In this document: piece after piece, positions 6,912 through 14,951 of the stretch
Layout of the letters: the number at the start of each line of letters is the position of its first letter
Numbering within the stretch: the first letter of the stretch is position 1
Source of the DNA: Paenibacillus sp. 1011MAR3C5
GTDB taxonomy: Bacteria; Bacillota; Bacilli; Paenibacillales; Paenibacillaceae
Assembly (NCBI RefSeq): GCF_003591485.1
Contig: NZ_QZCF01000002.1
Location: 124,001-188,000 of the forward strand
DNA: 64,000 bases
Direction of reading: 5' to 3'
Made by a program: the position numbers and the translations under genes
Notes under the pieces: model-generated
Told to the model about the DNA's origin: nothing
Database searches by the model: none
The model's input: the letters and a program-made list of their open reading frames with translations, nothing else

Positions 6912-8357
6912 ATGGACAGAGATAGAAGTCAGAACAACAGGAAAAGAAGTGATGTGGCTGTGGACGGTGGCATACGATCCATCATTCAACGGAAGAGCGA
7001 TTCGTTATTAACGAAGTATTTTACGGGCAGCTCGATGGATTACAAGCAAATTTTTGCAATTATTATTCCCATTTTCGTAGATTCGGCTTTCATTGTATTA
7101 ATGGCCATTATGAATACGGCAATGGTCAGCTCCTCAGGGGTAGCGGCTGTCAGCGCAGTTAGTATGGTTGATTCGATCAATATGTTTCTCGTGAATCTGT
7201 TTGTCGCGATTGCAACGGGCGGTACGGTAATTGTGGCCCAATATAAAGGCAGCGGCAACGGGGAGATGGTAGCGAAATCAGCTTCACAAGCGATATCATC
7301 CGTTGCGATCGTATCGGTGGTCATCGCGGCGTTGATCATCGTGTTCCATGCATCCACCTTAAATGCGCTATTCGGGAATGCAGATGCGGATGTTCTGCAT
7401 CATGCAAAGATATTTTTGATCGGCAGTTGCATCTCATATCCATTCATTGCGATCTATCAGGCCGTCACCGGCGTGCTCAGAGGCGTAGCGGAGACGAAAG
7501 CGTGTCTGGTGCTGTCACTGATACTGAATGTATCTTATTTTCTGCTAAATGTTGTTTTGATCAAAGTGTTCGACATGGGCGTAATCGGGCTATCGATCTC
7601 GTTAATACTGGCACGTGTACTTGGTATGGTTGTGTCGATGATCTATTTGTTTAAATATAATCAAACGATTCGAATTAAATTAAGAGATACATTTCTTATC
7701 CACTGGTCGATCTTGAAAAAAATATTGTATATCGGCATTCCCTTCGCCATGGAGCAAATGTTCTTCAACGGGGGCAAATTGTTGACCCAGACGTTTATTG
7801 TCCATCTGGGTACGATGGCTATTACAGTCAACGCGATCAGCAACTCGCTGACGATGCTGTTCCAGATCGGCGGGACGGCGCTAAGCGTAGCAATCGTTAC
7901 AGTAGTGGGTCAATGTATTGGGCGGAGAGATATCGAGGATGCGAGGAAATTTATCAAATCCTTTATCGGACTATCGACGATATTCTTTGTCGTCATTACG
8001 GTCATCCTGCTGCTTATGTTCCCGATGCTGGTGAATCTGTATGCTCCGCCGAAGGAGATTATACCGTCTATCTTTGCGCTGATTCTGCTGATTGCGATTG
8101 TACAGCCGATTGTGTGGTCGTTCAGCTTCATTATGCCGTCAGCCCTGCGCGCGGCGGGCGATTCGAAATTCACATCGATTGCATCGCTGCTGTCGATGTG
8201 GCTGTTCCGCATCATCCTGGGGTATATTCTCGGCATTACGCTGGGCTTTGGCCTGATGGGCGTATGGGTGGCGATGGTCGCCGAGTGGGGCGTCCGCGGC
8301 ATTATATTTGCTTGGCGGTTCAGAGGCGACAAGTGGTACAAACATAAGCTCATATAG
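6912..8357 (+). CDS. MATE-family multidrug efflux transporter
   Basis: 481 residues with about 12 hydrophobic helices in two six-helix halves, as in NorM/DinF-type exporters. Typical features are the first-helix text PIFVDSAFIVLMAIMNTAMV, the conserved VAIATGGTVIVAQYKG after helix 2, and VLRGVAETKACL between helices 5 and 6. Such proteins expel cationic drugs or metabolites using Na+ or H+. The first 40 residues are hydrophilic and longer than usual. ATG 6912 has no clear ribosome site and abuts the T-tract of a hairpin; GTG 6954, behind AGGAAAAG, is a plausible alternative start. Strong terminator at the end. Confidence 0.85.
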   Translation: MDRDRSQNNRKRSDVAVDGGIRSIIQRKSDSLLTKYFTGSSMDYKQIFAIIIPIFVDSAFIVLMAIMNTAMVSSSGVAAVSAVSMVDSINMFLVNLFVAIATGGTVIVAQYKGSGNGEMVAKSASQAISSVAIVSVVIAALIIVFHASTLNALFGNADADVLHHAKIFLIGSCISYPFIAIYQAVTGVLRGVAETKACLVLSLILNVSYFLLNVVLIKVFDMGVIGLSISLILARVLGMVVSMIYLFKYNQTIRIKLRDTFLIHWSILKKILYIGIPFAMEQMFFNGGKLLTQTFIVHLGTMAITVNAISNSLTMLFQIGGTALSVAIVTVVGQCIGRRDIEDARKFIKSFIGLSTIFFVVITVILLLMFPMLVNLYAPPKEIIPSIFALILLIAIVQPIVWSFSFIMPSALRAAGDSKFTSIASLLSMWLFRIILGYILGITLGFGLMGVWVAMVAEWGVRGIIFAWRFRGDKWYKHKLI

Positions 8358-8362
8358 TAAGA

Positions 8363-8404
8363 GGCCGTCCTGGAAGTCTTAATTGACAACAGGACGGCCT
8401 TCTT
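8363..8404 (+). terminator. Terminator after the MATE gene
   Basis: Ten-base-pair stem GGCCGTCCTG/CAGGACGGCC with a 17-base loop, followed by TTCTTTC. Confidence 0.75.
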
Positions 8405-8498
8405 TCATTAGTAGAAGATACACCATGGTGTAAAAACAAGGTTCACAAGGAACCATCAGTATAGGGCGGGCCTTGTTCAATACAATAGTCTGCCTCCA

Positions 8499-8690
8499 TT
8501 AATGCTTCTGGGGATCGAGCTCAATGATCCTGCCGGTAATAACACCGTCTTTGTCCCGGTGAAATTGCAGAGCCCAGTACAGATCGCCTTTCCCGCTGAC
8601 GGAAAACCGATCCGAATCGCCAACCTGGCCTTCTCTGAAAAAGTCTTCTGGCGACGCTTATGACTCAGCTGAGTGATCCACAATAAGTCG
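8499..8690 (-). pseudogene. C-terminal gene remnant with an in-frame stop
   Basis: On the minus strand one frame reads protein-like text: GSRLIVDHSAES, a TAA stop, then SPEDFFREGQVGDSDRFSV, SGKGDLYWALQFHRDKDGV and ITGRIIELDPQKH, then TAA at 8499. The composition and the closing ITGRIIELDP suggest the end of a real globular protein. It has no start or upstream part, because the LysR gene begins to read directly behind it. I infer a truncated remnant interrupted by a nonsense codon; the family is not recognised. Confidence 0.4.
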
Positions 8691-8700
8691 TGAGCCGACT

Positions 8701-9579
8701 TTATGGCAAGCTTTGAAGAAAGCTCTTCGACGCAGCGGAGAGGGGGACGCCTTTCAGTGTCGCAATCCCGATCGAACGCTCGGGAATAGGCGGAGTGAGC
8801 GGGATTTCGATTAATCGCCCATTTGCCAGTTCCTCCTTGACGTATTCCCGCACGATAAATGTCAGTCCAAACCCTCGCTGGGCGAATTGCACAAGCAGGT
8901 CGAGACTCCCCAGCTCGAACTCTGGCGTTAAGCGAATTTGATGCGCAGCTGCATACTGGTCCAGATAAGCTCTCGTGCTGCCGCCCGGCTCCAGCAGAAG
9001 TAATGGGTGTTGATGCAGACTGGCCAGATCGAAGGGCGATTGAGCCAGCGATGCGTAAGCCGGGCCGCCTACGAGACATTCCTGCAGGGGAGAGCTCTTC
9101 CTGACTTCTATACTATTGACCGCAGCAGGCAGATTGATAATGCCGAAGTCGATTCGCCCTTCCTTCAGCAGGGCGATTGTCTCCGGCGTAGTCCGGTTCG
9201 TGACGCGCACGCGAATGCCCGGGTATTGCTTGTGGAAGGATTCGAGAAAAGGCAGCAGATAATGCTTGCATAACGAATCGCTTGCTCCGATATTGATTTC
9301 CCCGTACTCCAAATTATGCATCTCCGCTATCATCTTCTCGCCGCTGTCAATCGCCCGAAAGGCTTGCTCGACGTGTTGAAGCAGCACTTCTCCTTCGTCT
9401 GTAAGCGTCACGCCTCGAGCTGTTCGGAAGAACAGCTGTCCTCCGAGTCCGCTCTCCAATTGCTTCAGCGTATGGCTGATGGCGGGCTGTGTAATATGCA
9501 GCTTCTCTGCCGCTTTGGTCAGACTCCCCAGCTTGGCTGTCCAGAAGAAGACGCGATACCATTCCATATTAAATTCCAT
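8701..9579 (-). CDS. LysR-type transcriptional regulator
   Basis: 292 residues: an N-terminal winged helix-turn-helix with the family signature LTKAAEKLHITQPAISHTLK at about residues 16-35, then the periplasmic-binding-like effector domain (INIGASDSLCKHYLLPFLESF through to the C-terminus). ATG 9579 is chosen because AGGAGT is 7 bases upstream; the ATG two codons earlier is too close. It is divergent from the PurA paralogue, with about 110 bases between the starts. The intergenic DNA is AT-rich (TATTAATATCAATTATACTA) with a TATAAT at 9644-9649 and no good -35, as expected for a LysR-activated promoter. It probably controls the PurA-RidA pair. Confidence 0.9.
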   Translation of the reverse strand: MEFNMEWYRVFFWTAKLGSLTKAAEKLHITQPAISHTLKQLESGLGGQLFFRTARGVTLTDEGEVLLQHVEQAFRAIDSGEKMIAEMHNLEYGEINIGASDSLCKHYLLPFLESFHKQYPGIRVRVTNRTTPETIALLKEGRIDFGIINLPAAVNSIEVRKSSPLQECLVGGPAYASLAQSPFDLASLHQHPLLLLEPGGSTRAYLDQYAAAHQIRLTPEFELGSLDLLVQFAQRGFGLTFIVREYVKEELANGRLIEIPLTPPIPERSIGIATLKGVPLSAASKSFLQSLP

Positions 9580-9690
9580 TATCATTACTCCTGTTTATAC
9601 CTCGTATTATTAATATCAATTATACTAATGGGTGCTTGCACATTATAATCATTCCTGTAAGAGATGACAAGTACAGGAGGCGATCTGCAA

Positions 9691-10974
9691 GTGACGGTAA
9701 CAGCGATAGTGGGAGCGAATTGGGGCGATGAAGGCAAAGGAAAGATGACGGATGTGCTAGCTGCCAAATCGTCATATGTCGTTCGGTTTCAAGGAGGAAG
9801 CAACGCAGGGCATACGATTATTAACGAATACGGGAAGTTTGGCCTGAATATGCTTCCGTCGGGGGTGTTTTATCCGGAGGTCACCAATATCATTGGCTCC
9901 GGCGCAGCGTTGGACGGCGATTCATTCATGCGCGAGCGGGAGCAGCTGCTGGCGAGAGGCGTACCTGAGCCGATCTTGAAAGTGTCGGAACGGGCCCAGG
10001 TGGTGCTGCCTGTCCATCGTTTACTGGACAGACTGGAGGAGGAGCGGCTGGGCAATCGCAGCTATGGCTCGACCAAACGTGGAATCGCCCCTTTTTATGC
10101 GGATAAGTATGCCAAGCTTGGTGTGCAAGTAGCGGATTTATACGATCGGAGCCGATTGTTAGAACGGGTAGGGCAGCTGCTGGAAGTTAAAAATGTGCTG
10201 CTGAACCATCTATATGGACATCAGCCGCTGGAAGCAAATCCGATTGTGGAGGAGCTGCTGGAGCTGGGAGAGAGGCTGCTCCCGTTTGTATGCGATACGA
10301 CTGCGATGCTCCAGCAAGCATATAAGGAGCAACAATCGATCTTGCTGGAGGGCCAGCTAGGGGCGCTTCGCGATCCCGATCACGGCATCTATCCGTATTC
10401 GACGTCCTCTTCCACCTTGGCGGGATATGCTCCCGTCGGAGCAGGACTTCCCGCTTATGCTCTGACGAATGTGCTCGCTGTCGTGAAGGCTTATTCCAGC
10501 TGTGTAGGTGCGGGACCGTTCGTCTCGGAGATCGAAGGCGCGGAAGCAGAGCAATTGCGGCTTCGGGGCGGCGATGCGGGCGAGTTCGGAGTGGTCACAG
10601 GCAGGCCGAGACGCGTAGGCTGGTTTGACGCTGTCGCCACAAGGTACGGCTGTATGGTACAAGGGGCGACGGAGGTGGCTTTGACCAATTTGGATGTGCT
10701 CGGTTACTTGGATTCGATTCCCGTATGCATCGGCTACCAGTTGAATGATGGAACAATGACGAAACAGTTTCCCGTTAATGCGAAGCTGGAAGGAGCGAAG
10801 CCAGTCCTTAAGGAGCTTCCGGGCTGGAGATGCGACATATCTGGGGCACAAGCATTCCATGAGCTACCGGTTGAGGCACAGCAGTATGTGCAGTTGATCG
10901 AAGAGGAGATTGGTGTGAAAATCTCTTATTTGTCCACAGGTCCGAGGCGCGAGCAGCTAATGAAATTAGGATAG
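9691..10974 (+). CDS. purA: Adenylosuccinate synthetase family protein (PurA paralogue)
   Basis: 427 residues, full length for PurA, which joins IMP and aspartate using GTP. Visible motifs: GANWGDEGKGK (GTP loop with catalytic Asp), QGGSNAGHT (with catalytic His), GSTKRGIAPFYADK, TGRPRRVGWFDAVA and STGPRRE. Departures from the housekeeping enzyme are marked: the usual EGAQGTMLDIDHGTYP reads EGQLGALRDPDHGIYP, and NWGD replaces QWGD. With its own divergent LysR regulator and a RidA gene after it, rather than a pur operon, it looks like a specialised paralogue that may use another nucleotide or amino acid. GTG 9691 is preferred, 10 bases after AGGAGG; ATG 9664 lies before that site. Confidence 0.8.
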   Translation: MTVTAIVGANWGDEGKGKMTDVLAAKSSYVVRFQGGSNAGHTIINEYGKFGLNMLPSGVFYPEVTNIIGSGAALDGDSFMREREQLLARGVPEPILKVSERAQVVLPVHRLLDRLEEERLGNRSYGSTKRGIAPFYADKYAKLGVQVADLYDRSRLLERVGQLLEVKNVLLNHLYGHQPLEANPIVEELLELGERLLPFVCDTTAMLQQAYKEQQSILLEGQLGALRDPDHGIYPYSTSSSTLAGYAPVGAGLPAYALTNVLAVVKAYSSCVGAGPFVSEIEGAEAEQLRLRGGDAGEFGVVTGRPRRVGWFDAVATRYGCMVQGATEVALTNLDVLGYLDSIPVCIGYQLNDGTMTKQFPVNAKLEGAKPVLKELPGWRCDISGAQAFHELPVEAQQYVQLIEEEIGVKISYLSTGPRREQLMKLG

Positions 10975-11011
10975 TACCAAACCTCCGTTGCGACGAAAGG
11001 AGCTCATGTTC

Positions 11012-11467
11012 ATGTCCAATATTATGGATCGATTGCAGTCACTTGGCATCGTGTTGCCGGCAGCGAGCGAGCCGGCAGCCCGATATACCAACTATGCCCT
11101 CGCTGGCGATCTGTTGTTCATCTCGGGGAAAGGTCCATCCGGTAAGCCCAAAGGCAAGCTGGGCATCGATTATACGACGGAGGAGGGGTACCGGTATGCT
11201 CGTCTGGCCGGGTTGGAAGTGCTGGCTGTGTTGGCAGAAGCGCTGGGCTCGCTGAACCGGGTAAGGAGAGTTGTAAAGATTCAAGGCTTCGTCAATGCCA
11301 GCCCGGATTTCGAAGAGCATCATAAAGTATTGAACGGTTGCTCCGATCTGATGCTGGATGTATTCGGGGAGCATGGCTTGCATGCGCGATCGGTGTTGGG
11401 AGCCTCATCGCTTCGCGATCATTTGCCGGTTATTATCGATTCTGTATTTGAAATCGTGCTAGATTGA
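11012..11467 (+). CDS. RidA/YjgF family protein
   Basis: 151 residues of the RidA fold, trimers of which hydrolyse reactive enamine/imine intermediates made by PLP enzymes. Diagnostic stretches are LLFISGKGPSG near the N-terminus, VRRVVKIQGFVNASPDF in the middle, and the active-site Arg in HARSVLGASSL followed by LPVIIDSVFEI. The length exceeds the 125-130 residue RidA and matches the longer YjgF-like subgroup. ATG 11012 is chosen, 9 bases after AAAGGAG; ATG 11006 is possible. It lies 37 bases after the PurA paralogue and likely shares its promoter, which suggests that pathway produces a reactive imine or carbamoyl by-product (inference). Confidence 0.85.
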   Translation: MSNIMDRLQSLGIVLPAASEPAARYTNYALAGDLLFISGKGPSGKPKGKLGIDYTTEEGYRYARLAGLEVLAVLAEALGSLNRVRRVVKIQGFVNASPDFEEHHKVLNGCSDLMLDVFGEHGLHARSVLGASSLRDHLPVIIDSVFEIVLD

Positions 11468-11514
11468 ATGTGGGCATCATTATCCAAAAGGATTTACTAG
11501 ATTCCAAGGTTGGA

Positions 11515-11554
11515 GGCAATGCAGGACGAAGCAGTCCTGATTGCCGCCTTTTTT
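11515..11554 (+). terminator. Terminator after the PurA-RidA operon
   Basis: Stem GGCAAT-g-CAGGAC pairing with GTCCTG-ATTGCC across a 6-base loop, with a short GC step and then six T. Confidence 0.8.
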
Positions 11555-11648
11555 AATTCAGAATGGCATTTCAGGCCTTCAATGAATAAGCGAGTTGGGG
11601 TAAAATAGAAACGGATACAAGGATTGGTCGCATTTAGGGAGTGACGAC

Positions 11649-11755
11649 ATGTTCGAAACGCTAAGGAGCTGGTCAAACTGATGGGGCTGCTTATTGATGA
11701 GGTCTCTTATTTGCGCTACGAAATGAATAAGCTGCGCCAATCTATCAATGAATAG
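11649..11755 (+). pseudogene. Frameshifted small helical protein gene (~35 residues)
   Basis: ATG 11649 follows GGGAG at good spacing but its frame stops after 10 codons. Adding one A in the GAAAC at 11653-11657 restores a continuous 35-codon frame reading MFENAKELVKLMGLLIDEV then SYLRYEMNKLRQSINE to the TAG at 11753. The restored text is a plausible amphipathic helix and the second part is intact in frame. Either a single-base deletion inactivated the gene or the sequence has an error here. Confidence 0.45.
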
Positions 11756-11786
11756 GCGAATATTTCTCATAGAAAGGGTTGGGCAG

Positions 11787-12080
11787 ATGAAAAAAGTAAT
11801 AGCCGGAGGTATTTTTTTGTTTTGTGGAGTTATTCTCTATTTGGGTATCTATATTCCGGCATCCAAAATATCTTCCACCTTAGGCGGGTGGTCAACACCT
11901 CCAGGACGTCTAGGAACCGCTTTAAGCGAAACAGGCGGAACGATGCCATTAATATATGCGGTCATTATGATGGCAGCTGGTGCATGTTTGTTATTGTGGG
12001 GATGCTTTCTGGACGATATTCTTCGTAAGAAAGATAGGAATCAGGTTGAGGCATCACAGCAGTCGTCTATTCCTAATTAA
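11787..12080 (+). CDS. Small membrane protein, unknown
   Basis: 97 residues with two hydrophobic segments: VIAGGIFLFCGVILYLGIYI near the N-terminus and PLIYAVIMMAAGACLLLWGC in the second half, separated by a Gly/Pro/Thr-rich loop; the tail is charged. ATG 11787 has a G-rich upstream (GGGTTGGGC) as its ribosome site; the longer frame from 11748 overlaps the preceding small ORF. First intact member of a group of three small membrane-protein genes. Family not recognised. Confidence 0.6.
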   Translation: MKKVIAGGIFLFCGVILYLGIYIPASKISSTLGGWSTPPGRLGTALSETGGTMPLIYAVIMMAAGACLLLWGCFLDDILRKKDRNQVEASQQSSIPN

Positions 12081-12101
12081 TAAAATTACCAGAAAGGAGT
12101 G

Positions 12102-12420
12102 ATGACGTTCGATCAACAAGGGAGAAGGTCGGCAAAGGAAGAAGCATTCCTAAACAAGTGGACGGTTACCCGGCAAATGGGGAAACCAAATACATTGCGA
12201 CTAGAGGGCTTGGATATACCGTTCTTCTATTTGGTATTGGCTCTTCATAACATGGATTGAATATAGCATGTCTGATTATCAACAAGCCTTCTATGCCGGG
12301 CGTGGGTCCGACTTTTGGATGAGATGTATCATTTGGTTCGCAGGTTATCTATTATTAGGCCTGACGTTTGCCATGAGCAGATGGAAGCGGAATGAAGAGA
12401 AGCTTCACTATCTATCATAG
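12102..12420 (+). pseudogene. Frameshifted small membrane protein gene
   Basis: ATG 12102 behind an excellent AAAGGAGTG. The frame reads MTFDQQGRRSAKEEAFLNKW and on to QMGKP at about 12189. Protein-like text then continues in a second frame (IATRGLGYTVLLFGIGS) and, after about 12240, in a third (ITWIEYSMSDYQQAFYAG, then MRCIIWFAGYLLLGLTFA and a charged tail to TAG 12418-12420). Two single-base losses, one at an AAA run, would explain this. The restored protein has about 105 residues and two membrane helices. Family not recognised. Confidence 0.55.
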
Positions 12421-12448
12421 GGTTGATGTTAATGAAGAGAGTGATCGT

Positions 12449-12796
12449 ATGGAATTGAGAAGCGGGAAAGTGAAATTAGTCATTCTGTTCTCTCTATTGG
12501 GCGCTGTAGCGGTACCTATAGCCGTTTATTATATATTTCAATTCATCTTCTTCGATTACTACCAAGAATCTAAAGGATTATTGGCTGGAATAGGTCACAT
12601 GTTTATGTGCGGAGTTATGATACTTATTAATCTGATTCTCTTTCCCATAGCCAATGTGGTGAACTACAAGAAATTAATCACGGAAAATTCAAGTCGGGAA
12701 GATGATGAAAGCTTTGTATCCAAAACGACTTTGATTGTCGTGAGTAGTGCAGTCGTTCAAAGCGTGATCAGCATTGTGATTGAGAACCCTTTTTAG
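12449..12796 (+). CDS. Small membrane protein, unknown
   Basis: 115 residues with three hydrophobic helices: VKLVILFSLLGAVAVPIAVYY, then MFMCGVMILINLILFPIA, and a C-terminal TTLIVVSSAVVQSVISIVI. A charged loop (KKLITENSSREDDES) lies before the last helix. ATG 12449 is chosen behind GAAGAGAG; the longer frame from 12392 would overlap the preceding damaged gene. No enzyme motif is visible. It belongs with the two membrane-protein genes before it. Confidence 0.55.
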   Translation: MELRSGKVKLVILFSLLGAVAVPIAVYYIFQFIFFDYYQESKGLLAGIGHMFMCGVMILINLILFPIANVVNYKKLITENSSREDDESFVSKTTLIVVSSAVVQSVISIVIENPF

Positions 12797-12814
12797 AAAT
12801 AGGAGCGTGCAAAT

Positions 12815-13168
12815 ATGACAAATCCGGTTCAGAACAAACTAGGTTGTGTTTTTATTCCGGTGAGCGACTTGGAGAAGGCAAGGGATTGGTATTGCAAGTT
12901 GTTGGATTTGCCGACTGACGGCGATATCTTTTATGGACATTTGTATATTTTACCGATGCAAGGCCCTTCCAATATCGTACTGGACAGCAAGATTTATTCA
13001 CCGGAAAAAGTGATTCAGATACCGTTCATTCAGCTTGTGACAGCGGATATTGTAGCCTCTTATGCCTATATGAAAGAGCACAATGTGGAGCTCCTGACGA
13101 ATATCGAAAACGGGCATTGGTTCAATATTAAAGACCCGGACGGCAATGTGCTGATGATTTGCCAATAG
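12815..13168 (+). CDS. VOC (glyoxalase/bleomycin-resistance fold) protein
   Basis: 117 residues with the paired beta-alpha-beta-beta-beta layout of the vicinal-oxygen-chelate family: CVFIPVSDLEKARDWYCKLL opens module one, and FIQLVTADIVASYAYMKEHN with NIKDPDGNVLMIC forms module two. The closing DPDGN is the family hallmark. Function may be lyase, dioxygenase or drug sequestration; the metal ligands are not clear enough to decide. AGGAG stands 9 bases before the ATG. A terminator follows. Confidence 0.8.
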   Translation: MTNPVQNKLGCVFIPVSDLEKARDWYCKLLDLPTDGDIFYGHLYILPMQGPSNIVLDSKIYSPEKVIQIPFIQLVTADIVASYAYMKEHNVELLTNIENGHWFNIKDPDGNVLMICQ

Positions 13169-13213
13169 CCTGCGGAAGCTTCATTCCTGGGAGCGGCAAA
13201 AGCCGCCGAATTC

Positions 13214-13241
13214 AACGCTTGGATATCCAAGCGTTTTTTTT
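13214..13241 (+). terminator. Terminator after the VOC gene
   Basis: Perfect stem AACGCTTGG/CCAAGCGTT around ATAT, with a T-tract continuing from the right arm. Confidence 0.9.
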
Positions 13242-13263
13242 GTTGTGTCCAAACGTTTGGCTG

Positions 13264-13319
13264 TTGACGGTGCAATTGGTAAGATGCTACAATGCATACA
13301 TCGACCGACCGTCGGTCGA
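13264..13319 (+). promoter_or_regulatory. Promoter with TetR-type operator
   Basis: TTGACG (13264-13269) and TACAAT (13288-13293) are separated by 18 bases. Eight bases after the -10 lies a perfect 9-bp inverted repeat, TCGACCGAC-C-GTCGGTCGA (13301-13319), covering the transcription start. Position and symmetry fit autorepression by the TetR protein encoded 22 bases downstream. Confidence 0.75.
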
Positions 13320-13340
13320 ATAAAGTGGAGGGTAACCGAA

Positions 13341-13973
13341 ATGAGAATCTCAAAAAAACCGGATGAACGAAAAAATGAAATATTGGACGCAGCCGAGATG
13401 TTCTTTGGCACCAAGGGGTATGCCAAGACGACGATTAATGACATTTTGAATGAAGTAGGCATTGCCAAGGGAACGTTCTATTACTACTTTCAATCGAAAG
13501 AGGAAGTGATGGACGCGATTGTCGGCCGCTATATCGAGGCTGGAGTGGAAGCCGCCAAGGCTGTTGTATCCGCTCTGGGGCTTACGGCGCATGAGAAGCT
13601 GCTCGGCATTCTGATGTCGCAGAAGCCCGATACAGACCGCAAGGAGCAGATGATCGACCAGCTGCACCAGATCAACAATGCCGAGATGCACCAGAAGAGC
13701 CTGGTTGAGACGATCCTTCAGCTCACGCCCGTGCTGACGGAAGTGATCGAGCAGGGGATCGAGGAGGGGGTATTCCATACGGCATACCCAAGAGAGACGA
13801 TCGAGTTTCTGCTTGTTTCCTCCCAATTTCTGTTCGACGAGGGCATCTTTGAATGGGAGCCTCATGAACTGATGCGGAAGGCGGCTGCGTTCACCTCCAT
13901 TATGGAGAAGACGCTGGGAGCTGAGGAAGGAAGCTTCAGCTACATTCTTGGCGTGATTGGTCAAGGATCTTGA
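13341..13973 (+). CDS. TetR-family repressor of the downstream ABC operon
   Basis: 210 residues. The helix-turn-helix is ILDAAEMFFGTKGYAKTTIN followed by DILNEVGIAKGTFYYYFQSK in the first 60 residues, the standard TetR signature; the rest is an all-helical ligand domain. ATG 13341 follows GGAGGG; a longer frame from 13245 would run through the promoter. A perfect dyad at 13301-13319 overlaps the promoter. The ABC genes follow in the same orientation after 26 bases, so the regulator likely represses itself and the exporter operon until a toxic compound binds. Confidence 0.9.
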   Translation: MRISKKPDERKNEILDAAEMFFGTKGYAKTTINDILNEVGIAKGTFYYYFQSKEEVMDAIVGRYIEAGVEAAKAVVSALGLTAHEKLLGILMSQKPDTDRKEQMIDQLHQINNAEMHQKSLVETILQLTPVLTEVIEQGIEEGVFHTAYPRETIEFLLVSSQFLFDEGIFEWEPHELMRKAAAFTSIMEKTLGAEEGSFSYILGVIGQGS

Positions 13974-13999
13974 ACCGATGAAGAAGCGGAGGAATCTGC

Positions 14000-14947
14000 A
14001 TGAAGAGTGAATGGAACGGGGAGGCCGGGGTCAATGATCCCATTATTGTCGTCAAAGATTTGGTGAAGCGGTACGGAACCTTTACAGCGGTGGACCATGT
14101 CTCGTTCGAAGTGGAGCGCGGCAGCATCTTCGGCTTTCTGGGACCGAACGGAGCGGGCAAAAGCTCGACTATTCATGCGCTTTGCACGATAAGCGGCTTT
14201 ACGTCAGGCGCATTGTCTATCGACGGCATAGACGTGGGCAGGGATCAGAATGGAGCCCGTAGCCGTATTGGCGTCGTGTTCCAGGAATGCACACTCGATC
14301 CCAAGATGACGGTAGAGGAAAACTTGTATATGCACGGCTGCTTTTACGGCATGCCCAAGCACCTGATTCGCGAGCGGACTCGGTTTGTTCTGGAGCTTGT
14401 GGATATGAGCGATTGGAGGAAGGCGATGGCCGGCGGCCTGTCTGGCGGAATGAAGCGGCGGGTGGAGATTGCCAGAAGCTTGCTGCATATGCCGCAGGTC
14501 CTCTTTCTGGATGAGCCGACTACCGGCCTTGACCCGCGAACCAGGGCGGGCATGTGGGCATACATCGACAAGCTGCGGCGGGAGCGGGGGATTACCGTAT
14601 TTCTAACTACCCACTATATGGATGAGGCTGAGATATGCAACCGGGTTGCCATCATCGATAAGGGCAAGATTGTTGCGATAGACAGCCCGGCTTCGCTCAA
14701 AAAACGTTACGTGACGGACAAAGCTAGAATTGCCAGCCGTAATCCTGATGCGCTGGAGAAGCTGCTGGAGCGGCATGGGATGAATTATACGCCAGCAGGG
14801 GAGGATTACCTCATTCAAGTAGCGGATGCCTCCAGCCTCATGGAGCTGATTAGCGAGCATCGGACCTCGATCCAACGGATGGAAGTGAGCAGGGGGACAC
14901 TGAACGACGTGTACCTCGAAATAACCGGCAAGGACATAAGGGGGTAA
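14000..14947 (+). CDS. ABC transporter ATP-binding protein (DrrA-like)
   Basis: 315 residues: Walker A GPNGAGKSS at about 54-62, signature LSGGMKRR, Walker B VLFLDEPTTGLDP, and switch His in LTTHYMDEAE. The C-terminal 90 residues form the extra domain found in DrrA/CcmA-type ATPases of ABC-2 exporters. It supplies energy for the permease that follows 4 bases downstream. GGAGG precedes the ATG at good spacing. Same operon as the TetR gene. Confidence 0.9.
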   Translation: MKSEWNGEAGVNDPIIVVKDLVKRYGTFTAVDHVSFEVERGSIFGFLGPNGAGKSSTIHALCTISGFTSGALSIDGIDVGRDQNGARSRIGVVFQECTLDPKMTVEENLYMHGCFYGMPKHLIRERTRFVLELVDMSDWRKAMAGGLSGGMKRRVEIARSLLHMPQVLFLDEPTTGLDPRTRAGMWAYIDKLRRERGITVFLTTHYMDEAEICNRVAIIDKGKIVAIDSPASLKKRYVTDKARIASRNPDALEKLLERHGMNYTPAGEDYLIQVADASSLMELISEHRTSIQRMEVSRGTLNDVYLEITGKDIRG

Positions 14948-14951
14948 GGCG

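Noticed and set aside
9691-10974. PurZ (2-aminoadenylosuccinate synthetase of Z-genome phages)
   Set aside because: The catalytic Asp of GDEGKGK is retained, and there are no phage genes or other Z-pathway genes around it.
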